DNA of 64,000 bases, taken from the NCBI RefSeq assembly GCF_001677275.1, contig NZ_CP016177.1, positions 186,001-250,000 of the forward strand, written 5' to 3'. Source of the stretch: Vibrio breoganii (GTDB lineage: Bacteria > Pseudomonadota > Gammaproteobacteria > Enterobacterales > Vibrionaceae). Positions 39,764-49,565 of this stretch are shown here, piece by piece (the stretch's first letter is position 1; each line of letters starts with the position of its first letter). Under the pieces are notes generated by a model. The model did not search any database. It was not told the DNA's origin and saw only the letters and a program-made list of their open reading frames with translations. The translations under genes were made by a program, and so were the position numbers.

Positions 39764-40305
39764 TTAACCTACTTCCCTGGCGAGAGAGGCAAGCATATCA
39801 GCAGAAGTGGAGGTTCTTCACCCGAGTTAGTGTGCCAAGTTTACTTACCATACTAGGGTTTATAGTCGTTTCTTTTCTGGAGCGGCAGTATCAACATAAT
39901 CTCGAATTCGAGTTGAACACCCTTCAATCAGAAGTGATCAAAGTAAAGACGATTTACGCAGATGAAACGCAGGAGAACAACGAGCAAGCGCTGTGGCAAA
40001 AGAGGCTTACCCGATTGCAAAACCAGCAACGCCTCAGACAGTTACCTTTACCTATCGATGTGTTACCTGACAAATCTTCAATCGAGGGTGTCAGCTTGCT
40101 AGCGCTCCATTGTCTGATGCAAGAATGCGTCATAGAAGGAAGTGTCGAGGCTCTTTATCAATTGAGACCATTTATTGATGGTTTGGCCAGTGAGGCTCAG
40201 GTAAGGCATCTACAAATTGAACAATTGATGCCAATAATGACCGAAAAAGGCCAAGGCTCAAATCAGTTCAAAATTTCATTCCAGCTAGGCAGTAACTCAT
40301 TTTGA
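39760..40305 (+). CDS. pilN: PilN-like pilus assembly protein
   Basis: Bitopic inner-membrane protein of the alignment complex. The start MINLLPWRERQ is the conserved cytoplasmic PilM-binding motif (INLLPWR); one membrane helix follows at about 24-43, then a coiled-coil stretch (about 46-100) and a ferredoxin-like periplasmic part. 181 residues is the family length. Overlaps pilM by four bases and pilO by four bases. Confidence 0.85.
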   Translation: MINLLPWRERQAYQQKWRFFTRVSVPSLLTILGFIVVSFLERQYQHNLEFELNTLQSEVIKVKTIYADETQENNEQALWQKRLTRLQNQQRLRQLPLPIDVLPDKSSIEGVSLLALHCLMQECVIEGSVEALYQLRPFIDGLASEAQVRHLQIEQLMPIMTEKGQGSNQFKISFQLGSNSF

Positions 40306-40862
40306 GTTGGTTGCTGTTTTATGATTGGCGACGTTTATTCCAACTTCCCACAAAGTGGGTCAACACTTTCGGCCTTGCTATGGCCGTTATTATTGGAGGG
40401 ATCCTTTGGAGTGTGTGGGGGCAACACAATAAGGCCATTCAGGCACAGCTACTCGATGAACTGGCTTTGCAACAACAGAGTCACCTTATGTATTTGAGAA
40501 AGTTGAAGCAGCTGGATGACCAGAAAATTGATTATCGAGACCGGTATCGAAAGCTAGCTGTCTCTGTACCTAACCCGCAATCCAAAACGGTTGTGTTTAA
40601 CTATCTATCATCTGGTCTGACTGATTCATCAATGGAGATATCGTCTTGGCAATGGGAGCAACAGCAGCATAGTCAGCATCTAGTGGTAGACCTTAAAGGA
40701 AACTTCTCTGAGATAGCGCAGTTCTTGAGAAGGTGTATTCGCTTTTCTGAAGTGGTCACCATTAAGGAATTGAGTCTGTCTAGGCACTCTGTTGATACGA
40801 CAAAGATTGATGGACGACTAAGGTTGAGCTTTTTTACAGTTGAAAGCGCAGAGTCCCAATAA
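40302..40862 (+). CDS. pilO: PilO-like pilus assembly protein
   Basis: Bitopic protein that pairs with PilN through periplasmic coiled coils. A cytoplasmic tail (SWLLFYDWRRLFQLPTKW), a membrane helix at about 22-40, a coiled-coil stretch to about 75, and a ferredoxin-like domain are seen in 186 residues. The start is a TTG overlapping the pilN stop (TTGA). The last codons run directly into pilQ with no room for pilP. Confidence 0.8.
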   Translation: MSWLLFYDWRRLFQLPTKWVNTFGLAMAVIIGGILWSVWGQHNKAIQAQLLDELALQQQSHLMYLRKLKQLDDQKIDYRDRYRKLAVSVPNPQSKTVVFNYLSSGLTDSSMEISSWQWEQQQHSQHLVVDLKGNFSEIAQFLRRCIRFSEVVTIKELSLSRHSVDTTKIDGRLRLSFFTVESAESQ

Positions 40863-40863
40863 T

Positions 40864-42000
40864 ATGCGCTCGATCTATTTACTCGTTATCACCTTATCTT
40901 TCGGACCATTTTCTTTGGCTTCCGAGCCTCAATGGTTCTCTTCACTAGATGACCAAGTAGAATTACCTCCCGTCGAGCCTAAGGAAGACTCGTTATCGCC
41001 ATCACTCTCTGAGTCTGACTTCCCAACGGTAAGCCCGCCGATCAAACTCGAATCTCAATTGTTTGCGATTAAATACGCTAAGGCATCGGATATCGCCGCT
41101 ATTCTCGATCATCACCGCAAGGTAGGCACGGTTTCTGAGCTTGGCTCGATTGCGGTAGATGAAAGAACCAATGCTCTGTTAATTTACGATCACCCTGACA
41201 ATCTGCAACGAATCACCGAGATCATCGACTCACTCGACATTCCTGTAAAGCAAGTCCAAATAGAAGCCAGAATAGTGACCATTAATGAGGGGGAGTTAGA
41301 TGAGATAGGAGTGCGGTGGGGGGTTACTAACATCAATGTCGACTCAAAAATCACCCCAAGTATTGAGGCGTCAAGGGGCAGTGTGGAACTTGAGGATCAC
41401 CTAAATGTGAACCTAGGCCTTGCTAATCCGAACGCGTCAACCTTAGCCTTTCAATTGGCAAAGCTAGGCTCTGATACCCTCTTAGATCTAGAGCTTTCTG
41501 CCCTTCAAGCTGAATCGCGAGCGGAAATTATCTCTAGTCCTAGACTCATCACCACTAATAAACAGCCTGCATATATTGAGCAAGGCTCCGAAATTCCTTA
41601 TCTAGAGGCTGCCTCGAGTGGCGCTACCTCTATCTCTTTTAGAAAAGCGGCGCTCAGTTTAAAGGTGGTTCCTCAAATCACCCCGGACAATAAGCTGGTT
41701 CTGGACCTGCATGTTACCCAAGATAGACCGGGTCAAGTGGTGAAAACAGGGATAGGTGAATCAGTCGCCATCGATACCCAGCGTATTCAAACGCAAGTTT
41801 TAGTGAATAATGGTGAGACCATAGTGTTAGGTGGCATCTATCAGAAAACCATCACTCGCAATGTGGAGAAGGTGCCCTATCTATCTGATATTCCTTGGCT
41901 TGGCCGCTTTTTTAAACGCACTTCTGACAAGTTTGGACGCAGTGAGTTGCTGATATTTGTCACGCCTTCCATCCTGTTTCCAAAAAAAGATAAAATATAA
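40864..42000 (+). CDS. pilQ: PilQ/HofQ-like secretin, short form without AMIN domains
   Basis: Outer-membrane secretin through which the pilus or competence pseudopilus passes. A signal peptide (about 1-20), an acidic proline-rich linker (about 21-60), one N1-type domain (SQLFAIKYAKASDIAAIL to ITEIIDSLDIP) and the secretin domain with the C-terminal signature VPYLSDIPWLGRFFKR and ELLIFVTPSIL are clear. The 378 residues compare with roughly 570 for Vibrio cholerae PilQ; the AMIN domains that bind peptidoglycan are missing, giving a layout like E. coli HofQ or Haemophilus ComE. ATG 40864 starts one base after the pilO stop; a TTG eight codons upstream is less likely. Confidence 0.87.
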   Translation: MRSIYLLVITLSFGPFSLASEPQWFSSLDDQVELPPVEPKEDSLSPSLSESDFPTVSPPIKLESQLFAIKYAKASDIAAILDHHRKVGTVSELGSIAVDERTNALLIYDHPDNLQRITEIIDSLDIPVKQVQIEARIVTINEGELDEIGVRWGVTNINVDSKITPSIEASRGSVELEDHLNVNLGLANPNASTLAFQLAKLGSDTLLDLELSALQAESRAEIISSPRLITTNKQPAYIEQGSEIPYLEAASSGATSISFRKAALSLKVVPQITPDNKLVLDLHVTQDRPGQVVKTGIGESVAIDTQRIQTQVLVNNGETIVLGGIYQKTITRNVEKVPYLSDIPWLGRFFKRTSDKFGRSELLIFVTPSILFPKKDKI

Positions 42001-42150
42001 TTTGCATTGTTGATGGCAAATCCAGATAATTTCGGGTCTTATCACGATTCATCTGTGAGGAACTTGGCGCCACTCATCAACACTGACTTTTATAGCAGTG
42101 ACAGAGATGGCGATGTAATTTGACTTTAACGTTGTAATATACTGCTGAAC

Positions 42151-42669
42151 ATGGCTGAGAAACGTAATATTTTCCTTGTTGGCCCAATGGGCGCCGGCAA
42201 AAGCACAATAGGTAGACACCTAGCACAACAACTTCACATGGAGTTTGTTGATTCTGATACTGAAATCGAAGACCGCACTGGCGCTGATATCGCTTGGGTA
42301 TTTGATGTGGAAGGCGAAGAAGGCTTCCGTAAGCGTGAAGAGGGTGTTATCAACGACCTTACTCTAGAACAGGGTATCGTTCTTGCGACTGGTGGCGGCT
42401 CAGTAATGAGTAAAGAAAACCGCAACCGTCTATCTGCACGTGGTGTAGTAGTGTATTTAGAAACTACTATCGAAAAACAACTTGCTCGTACTAACCGCGA
42501 TAAAAAGCGTCCGCTTCTGCAAACTGATGAGCCTCGTGAGGTTCTTGAGGCTTTGGCTGCACAGCGTAACCCACAGTATGAAGAAGTTGCAGACTATACA
42601 GTTAAAACTGATGATCAGAGCGCAAAAGTAGTTGCAAATCAGATCGTTAAAATGTTGGAAGAGCGTTAA
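42151..42669 (+). CDS. aroK: Shikimate kinase I
   Basis: Phosphorylates shikimate for aromatic amino acid synthesis. [21 protein letters not shown] is the AroK start with the Walker A loop; [11 protein letters not shown] and ATGGGSVMS are substrate-binding blocks; RDKKRPLL is the lid. 172 residues. Its 150-base upstream gap after pilQ holds no gene. Followed by aroB as in E. coli. Confidence 0.97.
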   Translation: MAEKRNIFLVGPMGAGKSTIGRHLAQQLHMEFVDSDTEIEDRTGADIAWVFDVEGEEGFRKREEGVINDLTLEQGIVLATGGGSVMSKENRNRLSARGVVVYLETTIEKQLARTNRDKKRPLLQTDEPREVLEALAAQRNPQYEEVADYTVKTDDQSAKVVANQIVKMLEER

Positions 42670-42704
42670 TCTTCCAACGTTAATCTTACTGAGGAGTGCA
42701 TCCC

Positions 42705-43808
42705 ATGGAACGGATCACGGTAAGTTTAGGGGAGCGAAGCTACCCGATTTCAATTGGCGCTGGGTTATTGGGTGACCCAGCCCTCTTTTCAAGCCTTTTC
42801 CCATCATCTAAAGACCTATCACAACAACAAGTTGTTATTATCACTAATACAACAGTAGGTCCTCTGTACGCTGAAAAAGTTAAGCATCAGTTTGTTGAGC
42901 TAGAGTGTAAAACCCGAGTGCTAGAACTTCCTGACGGTGAGCAGTTCAAATCGTTGGAAACCTTCAACGATGTAATGAGCTTTTTGCTTGAAGAAAATTA
43001 CAGTCGCGATGTGCTCTTGGTAGCACTGGGTGGCGGTGTAATTGGTGACTTAGTCGGTTTTGTCGCGGCATGCTATCAACGTGGCGTTGATTTCGTTCAG
43101 ATCCCAACCACTCTGTTGTCTCAGGTGGATTCTTCCGTTGGTGGTAAAACGGCGGTCAATCATCCCTTAGGCAAGAATATGATTGGTGCCTTCTATCAAC
43201 CAAAATCAGTGATCATTGATATTGATACCTTAGCAACCCTACCTGACAGAGAGTTTGCGGCTGGCATGGCAGAGGTAGTTAAGTACGGTATTATTATTGA
43301 TAAGCCTTTCTTTGAGTGGATTGAACAGCATATTCAGTCTTTGACCGCATTGGAAAGCTCATCAATTACTAAAGCCATAGCCAACTGCTGTCAAATTAAG
43401 GCCGATGTCGTTGCTCAAGATGAAAAAGAGTCAGGTGTTCGAGCATTATTGAATCTGGGTCATACTTTTGGTCATGCTATTGAGGCTGAATTGGGTTATG
43501 GTAAATGGTTGCATGGTGAGGCTGTTTCTTCTGGTACTGTGATGGCCGCAAGAGCTGCAGCTCACGCAGATATGCTTGATTCTATTGATGTAGATAGAAT
43601 CAAATCATTGCTAGAAGCTTGTCATCTGCCGGTTCATACCCCTGAGAGTATGTCGGGTGAAGACTTCATGAAGCATATGATGCGAGATAAAAAAGTTTTG
43701 TCAGGTCGTCTACGCTTAGTATTACCAGACGCAATTGGTAGCTCTAAGGTTGTCAGCGATATTGACCTAGACCATGTCTACCAAGCAATTGAGGACGGGC
43801 GAGAGTAA
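42705..43808 (+). CDS. aroB: 3-Dehydroquinate synthase
   Basis: Second step of the shikimate pathway, NAD- and zinc-dependent. [19 protein letters not shown] near residue 103, [20 protein letters not shown] near residue 130 and GHTFGHAIE near residue 262 hold the metal and substrate ligands. ATG 42705 has GGAG eight bases upstream (367 residues); a GTG three codons earlier lies inside that ribosome site. Co-transcribed with aroK. Confidence 0.96.
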   Translation: MERITVSLGERSYPISIGAGLLGDPALFSSLFPSSKDLSQQQVVIITNTTVGPLYAEKVKHQFVELECKTRVLELPDGEQFKSLETFNDVMSFLLEENYSRDVLLVALGGGVIGDLVGFVAACYQRGVDFVQIPTTLLSQVDSSVGGKTAVNHPLGKNMIGAFYQPKSVIIDIDTLATLPDREFAAGMAEVVKYGIIIDKPFFEWIEQHIQSLTALESSSITKAIANCCQIKADVVAQDEKESGVRALLNLGHTFGHAIEAELGYGKWLHGEAVSSGTVMAARAAAHADMLDSIDVDRIKSLLEACHLPVHTPESMSGEDFMKHMMRDKKVLSGRLRLVLPDAIGSSKVVSDIDLDHVYQAIEDGRE

Positions 43809-43829
43809 AGTAACACATAGGGATAGTTA

Positions 43830-45251
43830 ATGAGCAAGGCTCAGAAAACAAGGACATTAGAGTTACAGTCTCAGTCGCAGTTGCTTGATAAGCTGCGTCT
43901 AATGACTCGATTTGGTTCAAATCTCGTTACCTTTATTGGCGCAAGGGGAGCTGGTAAATCTTGGCTCCTCAACCGTTACTTCTCGCACTTCGTTTCTACT
44001 TCCTATAAAGCACTGCTGTTGGGTGATGCTTATTTGTCTGAACAGGACATTAAGCAAGCAATATTCCAGCAACTGATCCCTAATGGCTCAATCGATGCTG
44101 ACCTCAGTCTCTTTGATAATCTAGATAATGAATTAGGATTGCAGACTGCCGAGTTTGTTATCTTAGTTGATGATGCCAGTTTACTCTCTGAAGAGAATTT
44201 ACTTCTACTTTGGAGCTTAGTAGAGCGCATTCAAGCTCACCCTACCTGGACTTTGAGCTTGATTTTGGCCTGTGGTCCTGACTTGCTAAGCAAGAAGGTG
44301 TTGCCACTCAGTCGACAATTTAATGTGCAGCCTATTGAGCTTCAGATCGATCCGCTTCGCCAAAGTGAAGCTGAGTTCTTTTTAGAGCTGATGGTGCTTA
44401 GAAAATTTGAAAGCCTCAAGAAACGAGACAAAATCCGTAAGAAAGCACAGCGATGTGCTCGATACCCAGGTGAGCTCATTGCTCTAGGAAATAAAGTGAA
44501 ATCAACTAAATCAGCCTTGCCTTCGCACAATGGCTCTGCCAAATCTGGCATTATTATTACCTTACTGGTGATTTTATTAGGTCTTATCGCTTGGTGGTTA
44601 TTATCGGGATCAGGGAAGCCGACAGGCAGTGAGCCGGCTCCAATCACTCAGTCTGAAAGTGTAGAAAGTCAAAACGAACTCTCGCTCTCTGGTGAGAGTA
44701 GTGAGGTTGTGGATTTCTCGGCGAAAGAGCAAGACACCCTTGTCGATGACACTAAGGAACTGCCTCCTCCCGTGACCGATAAAACCGTTACCTTGGCAGA
44801 CAATAGTAATGGCAGACACCGAGTGGTTGTTCCTGATGAGGTGGTTGATTCATTAATAGAGACTGAATCAAAGGTGGTAGCCCCATCCTCTCAACAAGTG
44901 GAACCTGTGGCAAAAAGCGAAGACAAACCGGCAAGCAATGCGGTCAACTTCTCATTTGCCAGAGAAGAACTCATGGGAATCAGTGCGAAGCGTTACACTA
45001 TCCAGCTTGGCGCTTTGAGAACCATGCGTGAGGTGCAATCCTTCCTGGATACCCACCAAATGCAAGATGAAACTCGAATCTATCCTACGCTTCGCTCTGG
45101 AAAGAAATGGTACATCATTACCTATGGTGACTATCGCTATGTGAAGCTCGCTAGCCAAGGCATTGCCGAGCTGCCAGAGGCGGTTCAAGAGGTAGGCCCT
45201 TGGGTCAAGTCAATGGCACAAGTACATAAAGAGATTGAAGCGGGAAAATAA
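43830..45251 (+). CDS. damX: DamX-like cell division protein with SPOR domain
   Basis: Inner-membrane protein recruited to the division septum through its SPOR domain. Residues 1 to about 215 form an AAA-like ATPase-type domain (FIGARGAGKSWLLN Walker A; FVILVDDASLLS Walker B-like). One membrane helix lies at about 240-258 (IIITLLVILLGLIAWWLL), then an acidic, low-complexity periplasmic linker, then the SPOR domain (about 386-462; YTIQLGALRTMREVQSFLD, WYIITYGDY). Between aroB and dam as in E. coli. Length 473 is a little above the 428 of E. coli. Confidence 0.93.
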   Translation: MSKAQKTRTLELQSQSQLLDKLRLMTRFGSNLVTFIGARGAGKSWLLNRYFSHFVSTSYKALLLGDAYLSEQDIKQAIFQQLIPNGSIDADLSLFDNLDNELGLQTAEFVILVDDASLLSEENLLLLWSLVERIQAHPTWTLSLILACGPDLLSKKVLPLSRQFNVQPIELQIDPLRQSEAEFFLELMVLRKFESLKKRDKIRKKAQRCARYPGELIALGNKVKSTKSALPSHNGSAKSGIIITLLVILLGLIAWWLLSGSGKPTGSEPAPITQSESVESQNELSLSGESSEVVDFSAKEQDTLVDDTKELPPPVTDKTVTLADNSNGRHRVVVPDEVVDSLIETESKVVAPSSQQVEPVAKSEDKPASNAVNFSFAREELMGISAKRYTIQLGALRTMREVQSFLDTHQMQDETRIYPTLRSGKKWYIITYGDYRYVKLASQGIAELPEAVQEVGPWVKSMAQVHKEIEAGK

Positions 45252-45318
45252 CACTGAGATGAGCTTCATTTTATGTTACATTCCGCGTCCTATAAATTAT
45301 GGGTAGTGAAGACCAGCA

Positions 45319-46140
45319 ATGAAAAAACAACGTGCCTTTTTAAAGTGGGCAGGTGGCAAATATGGACTCGTTGATGATATTCAGCGTCATCTGCCACAAG
45401 CAAAAAAGCTGGTTGAACCTTTTGTTGGTGCAGGCTCGGTTTTCTTAAATACTGACTACGAGCAGTATTTGCTTGCAGACATTAACCCAGACCTTATCAA
45501 TCTTTATAACCTTTTGAAGAATGATCCGCAGCCTTATATCAATGAGGCCAAGCGTATGTTTACGTCTGAATACAACCAAAAAGAGGTGTATTTAGAGGTT
45601 CGTAGACAGTTTAACGCCACCGATGACATTCTTTTCCGCTCTGTCGCTTTTCTGTATATGAATCGATTTGGTTTTAACGGCCTGTGTCGATACAACAAGA
45701 AGGGTGGATTCAATGTTCCCTTTGGTTCTTACAAGAAACCTTATTTCCCAGAGCAAGAGCTAGAGTTTTTTGCTGAGAAAGCGAAGAAGGCAACGTTTGT
45801 CTGTGAGGGTTACCTAGAAACCTTCAAGCGTACTCGTAAGGGAAGCGTGGTTTACTGCGACCCTCCCTATGCTCCACTATCAACGACAGCGAACTTCACC
45901 ACTTATTCGGGTAATGGTTTCTCTTTGGATGACCAAGCGGCTCTAGCTGATGTTGCTGAGCGCACCGCAAATAAGCGTGGCATACCTGTGCTGATCTCTA
46001 ATCACGATACCATGCTAACTCGTCGTTTATATCACGGCGCAGAGCTGAATGTGGTGAAGGTTAAGCGTACCATCAGTCGCAATGGCGCAGGGCGAAATAA
46101 GGTTGACGAACTATTGGCTCTGTTCAACAGCGCCGACTGA
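45319..46140 (+). CDS. dam: Dam, GATC adenine methyltransferase
   Basis: Methylates adenine in GATC; guides mismatch repair and replication timing, and is essential in V. cholerae for chromosome II replication. FLKWAGGKYGLVDDI binds S-adenosylmethionine, VEPFVGAGSVFLNT is the FxGxG motif, and VVYCDPPYAPL is the DPPY catalytic motif near residue 180. 273 residues. It lies 67 bases after damX. The 111-base gap to rpe holds a Fur-box-like palindrome. Confidence 0.97.
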   Translation: MKKQRAFLKWAGGKYGLVDDIQRHLPQAKKLVEPFVGAGSVFLNTDYEQYLLADINPDLINLYNLLKNDPQPYINEAKRMFTSEYNQKEVYLEVRRQFNATDDILFRSVAFLYMNRFGFNGLCRYNKKGGFNVPFGSYKKPYFPEQELEFFAEKAKKATFVCEGYLETFKRTRKGSVVYCDPPYAPLSTTANFTTYSGNGFSLDDQAALADVAERTANKRGIPVLISNHDTMLTRRLYHGAELNVVKVKRTISRNGAGRNKVDELLALFNSAD

Positions 46141-46158
46141 TTTCCCCTTTGTTATCGC

Positions 46159-46177
46159 AACAATGATAATCATTTCA
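46159..46177. promoter_or_regulatory. Fur-box-like palindrome upstream of rpe
   Basis: AATGATAATCATT (46162-46174) is a perfect 13-base palindrome identical to the core of the consensus Fur box. It lies about 78 bases before the rpe ATG; a possible -10 (TAGAAT, 46210-46215) is downstream. Iron control of rpe is inference. Confidence 0.5.
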
Positions 46178-46251
46178 AATTTGTCCTTTTAGTTTATCGT
46201 TTGCTTTTGTAGAATTGCGCGCAAATTGAACGCCTTATACAGGGGACAGGT

Positions 46252-46923
46252 ATGACCGATTTTCTTATTGCTCCATCTATTTTATCCGCGGATTTTGCTC
46301 GCTTAGGTGAAGATGTTGAGCGTGTGCTCGCAGCTGGCGCCGATGTGGTGCATTTTGATGTGATGGACAACCACTACGTTCCAAACCTGACCTTTGGTGC
46401 CCCGATCTGTAAGGCACTGCGTGACTACGGAATTACCGCACCTATCGATGTGCATCTAATGGTTAAGCCGGTAGATGCTATCGTCCCTGAGTTTGCCAAA
46501 GCGGGCGCAAGCATGATCACCTTTCACGTTGAAGCGTCTGAGCACGTTGACCGTACTCTGCAGCTCATCAAAGAACATGGCTGTAAGGCGGGTGTGGTAC
46601 TTAATCCTGCAACACCACTTTCTCACCTAGACTACATCATGGACAAGGTTGATATGATCTTGCTGATGTCGGTAAACCCGGGCTTTGGCGGCCAATCTTT
46701 CATTCCAAATACTCTGGATAAACTGCGTGCTGTGCGTGAACGTATTGACGCAAGTGGTCGTGATATTCGTCTAGAGATTGATGGTGGTGTTAAGGTCGAC
46801 AATATTCGTGAGATTGCTGAAGCGGGCGCAGATATGTTTGTTGCAGGCTCAGCTATCTTTAACCAGCCTGATTACAAGCAAGTGATCGATGAAATGCGCG
46901 CTGAACTGGCGAAGGTGAAATAA
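46252..46923 (+). CDS. rpe: Ribulose-phosphate 3-epimerase
   Basis: Interconverts ribulose 5-phosphate and xylulose 5-phosphate. [19 protein letters not shown] starts the TIM barrel; [16 protein letters not shown] and VHLMVKP hold metal-binding His and Asp; [13 protein letters not shown] and EIDGGV bind substrate. 223 residues. The E. coli enzyme uses ferrous iron and is damaged by peroxide. AGGGGACAGGT precedes the ATG. Followed one base later by gph. Confidence 0.97.
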   Translation: MTDFLIAPSILSADFARLGEDVERVLAAGADVVHFDVMDNHYVPNLTFGAPICKALRDYGITAPIDVHLMVKPVDAIVPEFAKAGASMITFHVEASEHVDRTLQLIKEHGCKAGVVLNPATPLSHLDYIMDKVDMILLMSVNPGFGGQSFIPNTLDKLRAVRERIDASGRDIRLEIDGGVKVDNIREIAEAGADMFVAGSAIFNQPDYKQVIDEMRAELAKVK

Positions 46924-46924
46924 C

Positions 46925-47608
46925 TTGTCATCAAATACTATTAAGCTTCTCGCATTTGATCTCGATGGAACGCTACTGGATAGCGTTCCTGATTTGACAG
47001 CAGCTCTAGATCTCGCAATGAAGGCGGTAGAACGCCCTGGGGTGTCAGAAGCTCAAGTGAGAGAGTGGGTCGGCAATGGTGCTGATATACTTGTTGGGCG
47101 TGCTTTGAGCCAGAATATCGAGATTGATGCGAGTCTGACAGATGAAAGCAGAAGCGAAGCGAGAGAGCTTTTTGACCGCTTTTACGGCGAGTGTGGCCAC
47201 TCGAACAGCACGCTTTACCCGACGGTGAAAGAGTCATTAATTGGCTTGCAGCAGGCGGGTTATCGATTAGCGATTATTACCAATAAACCATACCAATTTG
47301 TGCCAGAGATTCTTCAGCAGCACGGTATTGCGGATCTGTTTGTTGATGTCTTAGGTGGCGATAGCTTAGCTAAGAAGAAACCTGACCCAATGCCTCTGGC
47401 TCACTTGATGGACAAGCAGCAGGTTTCTCAATCAGAGATGATCATGATTGGCGATTCTAAAAACGACATCTTGGCTGCTAAGAATGCGGGAGTCATGTCT
47501 GTTGCCTTGCCATATGGGTATAACCATGGTGAACCTATCGAGCAGTCGAACCCAGATCACCTGATTCAAGACCTCTCTCAACTCCCCGAGTTGCTTACTC
47601 GCTGCTAG
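46925..47608 (+). CDS. gph: Phosphoglycolate phosphatase
   Basis: HAD-family phosphatase that removes 2-phosphoglycolate formed during DNA repair. LLAFDLDGTLLDSVPDL holds the nucleophile Asp (motif I); IITNKP is motif II; KKKPDPMPL and MIGDSKNDILAAKNAGV are motifs III and IV. The start is TTG at 46925, one base after the rpe stop, with AAGGTG inside the end of rpe. 227 residues. Operon with rpe. Confidence 0.93.
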   Translation: MSSNTIKLLAFDLDGTLLDSVPDLTAALDLAMKAVERPGVSEAQVREWVGNGADILVGRALSQNIEIDASLTDESRSEARELFDRFYGECGHSNSTLYPTVKESLIGLQQAGYRLAIITNKPYQFVPEILQQHGIADLFVDVLGGDSLAKKKPDPMPLAHLMDKQQVSQSEMIMIGDSKNDILAAKNAGVMSVALPYGYNHGEPIEQSNPDHLIQDLSQLPELLTRC

Positions 47609-47615
47609 AGACAGT

Positions 47616-47650
47616 AATGAGCCTGAAATCTCAACTTAGGCTCATTTTCC
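47616..47650 (+). terminator. Terminator after gph
   Basis: AATGAGCCT (47616-47624) pairs with AGGCTCATT (47638-47646), followed by T-rich sequence. It separates rpe-gph from trpS. Confidence 0.75.
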
Positions 47651-47739
47651 TGTTTTTTTTCTTTCAATATACTCATCGATGAGTACACTGCTTTATCGTA
47701 TAAAAATTTTATTCTAGAAGTATTGAGGAAGTAATTATC

Positions 47740-48765
47740 ATGACCACTAAACCAATAGTGTTGAGCGGTGTTCAGCCGTCTGGTGAATTAAGCATTGGCA
47801 ACTATCTTGGTGCTTTGCGTCAGTGGCATCAGATGCAAGATGATTACGACTGCCAGTACTGTGTTGTTGACCTTCATGCCATTACCGTTCGTCAAGACGC
47901 AAAGGCACTGCACGAAGCAACGCTAGACGCACTTGCTATCTGTCTTGCAGTAGGCGTAACGCCAGAGAAAAGCACGCTGTTTGTTCAGTCTCACGTACCT
48001 GAGCATGCTCAGCTGGGCTGGATTCTAAACTGCTACACCCAAATGGGTGAGTTAAACCGCATGACGCAGTTTAAAGATAAATCTCAGCGCTATGCGAATG
48101 ACGTTAATGTGGGCCTGTATGACTACCCTGTGTTAATGGCTGCGGATATTTTGCTGTACGGTGCACACCAAGTGCCAGTGGGTAACGACCAGAAGCAACA
48201 CCTAGAGTTGGCCCGCGATATCGCAAACCGCTTTAACAACATCTACAGCACACCAGAAGCGCCAATCTTCCAAGTGCCTGAGCCGTACATCCCAACAGTG
48301 AACGCTCGCGTAATGAGCCTTCAAGATGCGACTAAGAAGATGTCTAAGTCTGATGATAACCGTAAGAACGTTATCACCCTTCTTGAAGAGCCAAAATCTA
48401 TCATTAAGAAGATTAATAAAGCGCAAACGGATCCAGATAACCCGCCTCGTATCCTGCATGATATCGAGAACAAGGCTGGTATTGCTAACCTAATGGGACT
48501 GTACTCTGCGGCGACGGGTAAAACCTTTGCTGAGATCGAAGCGCAGTACCAAGGCGTTGAAATGTACGGTCCTTTCAAGAAAGATGTGGGTGAGGCGGTG
48601 GTTGCTATGCTTGAGCCAATCCAGTCTGAATACCACCGTATTCGCCAAGATATGCCGTATCTGAACGAAGTAATGAAGGCTGGTGCTGAGAAAGCATCAG
48701 CGAAGGCTGCTGTGACTTTAGATAAGGTTTTCGACGCGGTTGGCTTTGTTAAGCGTCCGTTTTAA
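47740..48765 (+). CDS. trpS: Tryptophanyl-tRNA synthetase
   Basis: Class I synthetase that charges tRNA-Trp. [20 protein letters not shown] holds the HIGH-like motif; KKMSKSDDN near residue 195 is the KMSKS loop; [16 protein letters not shown] binds the nucleotide. 341 residues. GAGGAAG precedes the ATG. Own unit between two terminators. Confidence 0.97.
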   Translation: MTTKPIVLSGVQPSGELSIGNYLGALRQWHQMQDDYDCQYCVVDLHAITVRQDAKALHEATLDALAICLAVGVTPEKSTLFVQSHVPEHAQLGWILNCYTQMGELNRMTQFKDKSQRYANDVNVGLYDYPVLMAADILLYGAHQVPVGNDQKQHLELARDIANRFNNIYSTPEAPIFQVPEPYIPTVNARVMSLQDATKKMSKSDDNRKNVITLLEEPKSIIKKINKAQTDPDNPPRILHDIENKAGIANLMGLYSAATGKTFAEIEAQYQGVEMYGPFKKDVGEAVVAMLEPIQSEYHRIRQDMPYLNEVMKAGAEKASAKAAVTLDKVFDAVGFVKRPF

Positions 48766-48791
48766 GATCTTGGTCAAATAAGTTGTGATAG

Positions 48792-48824
48792 AATGCCATC
48801 GCCGTCAAGGTGGTGGCATTTTTA
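48792..48824 (+). terminator. Terminator of trpS
   Basis: AATGCCA (48792-48798) pairs with TGGCATT (48814-48820), with further G-U pairs inside, then TTTTT across 48819-48823. Confidence 0.75.
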
Positions 48825-48838
48825 GTTTGGATTCTGGC

Positions 48839-49429
48839 ATGCTGTTGATCATTGATAATTACGACTCCTTTACTTACAACCTATATCAGTACTTTTGTGA
48901 GTTAGGGTGTGACACTAAGGTCGTTCGTAATGATGCGATTACCATTGCCGAGATCCACGCGCTGCAACCGCAAGCCATCGTTATCTCGCCGGGTCCTTGC
49001 ACCCCAAATGAAGCCGGCATTTCTCTGCAAGTCATTCAAGAGTTTATGGGACAACTGCCTTTGCTTGGCGTATGCCTTGGGCATCAAGCGATCGCCCAGG
49101 TGCTTGGTGGAAAGGTGATTCGCGCTGATAAAGTCATGCACGGTAAAACTTCCCCAATACAACATACCAACACAGGTGTGTTTTCTGGGCTTAATAACCC
49201 GCTAACGGTCACCCGTTATCACTCCTTGATTGTAGAGAAAGAAACCCTCCCAGAATGTCTCGAGATAACCGCCTGGACCCTCGACGAAAAAGGGCAACAA
49301 AAAGAGATTATGGGCTATCGCCATAAGACGCTACCCGTTGAGGCGGTTCAGTTTCATCCAGAATCGATAAAAACAGAGCAGGGTCATGAGATCCTAGCTA
49401 ACTTCCTTGCTCGTATCCCGCAAACATAA
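48839..49429 (+). CDS. pabA: Aminodeoxychorismate synthase glutaminase subunit
   Basis: Class I glutamine amidotransferase giving ammonia to PabB for p-aminobenzoate and folate. [19 protein letters not shown] start, [14 protein letters not shown] oxyanion block, [16 protein letters not shown] nucleophile Cys near residue 79, and VQFHPESI with the His-x-Glu pair. It could be confused with TrpG, but the neighbouring argD supports PabA. ATG 48839 gives 197 residues; the frame upstream runs through the trpS terminator and is not coding. Confidence 0.92.
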   Translation: MLLIIDNYDSFTYNLYQYFCELGCDTKVVRNDAITIAEIHALQPQAIVISPGPCTPNEAGISLQVIQEFMGQLPLLGVCLGHQAIAQVLGGKVIRADKVMHGKTSPIQHTNTGVFSGLNNPLTVTRYHSLIVEKETLPECLEITAWTLDEKGQQKEIMGYRHKTLPVEAVQFHPESIKTEQGHEILANFLARIPQT

Positions 49430-49449
49430 AGCATATCTATTGAAATTCC

Positions 49450-49502
49450 TTGCATAACATTTTTGTTACTTATTCTTCGTGAAAATGAGGTTTGTTATGC
49501 AA
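49450..49502. repeat. 10-bp inverted repeat in the argD leader region
   Basis: TTGCATAACA (49450-49459) and TGTTATGCAA (49493-49502) are perfectly complementary with a 33-base loop. The right arm contains the start codon of a 22-codon open frame, so pairing in RNA would hide that start. Confidence 0.65.
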
Positions 49503-49565
49503 CATGATCACTTTTTCTTGTCTGTTGCTCGAATAGCGTCACACCGCTCACATTTTGCACGGTAA
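49497..49565 (+). CDS. Possible 22-residue leader peptide ahead of the ast cluster
   Basis: A short open frame from ATG 49497 to TAA 49565 with GAGG six bases upstream, in the otherwise empty 276 bases between pabA and argD/astC. The peptide has four His (3, 5, 16, 19), three Phe (6, 7, 20) and three Arg (12, 17, 22); two of the Arg codons (CGA, CGG) are rare types. The start lies within one arm of the inverted repeat. I do not recognise the peptide. A role as an arginine- or polyamine-sensing leader is only a guess; it may be a chance frame. Confidence 0.35.
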   Translation: MQHDHFFLSVARIASHRSHFAR

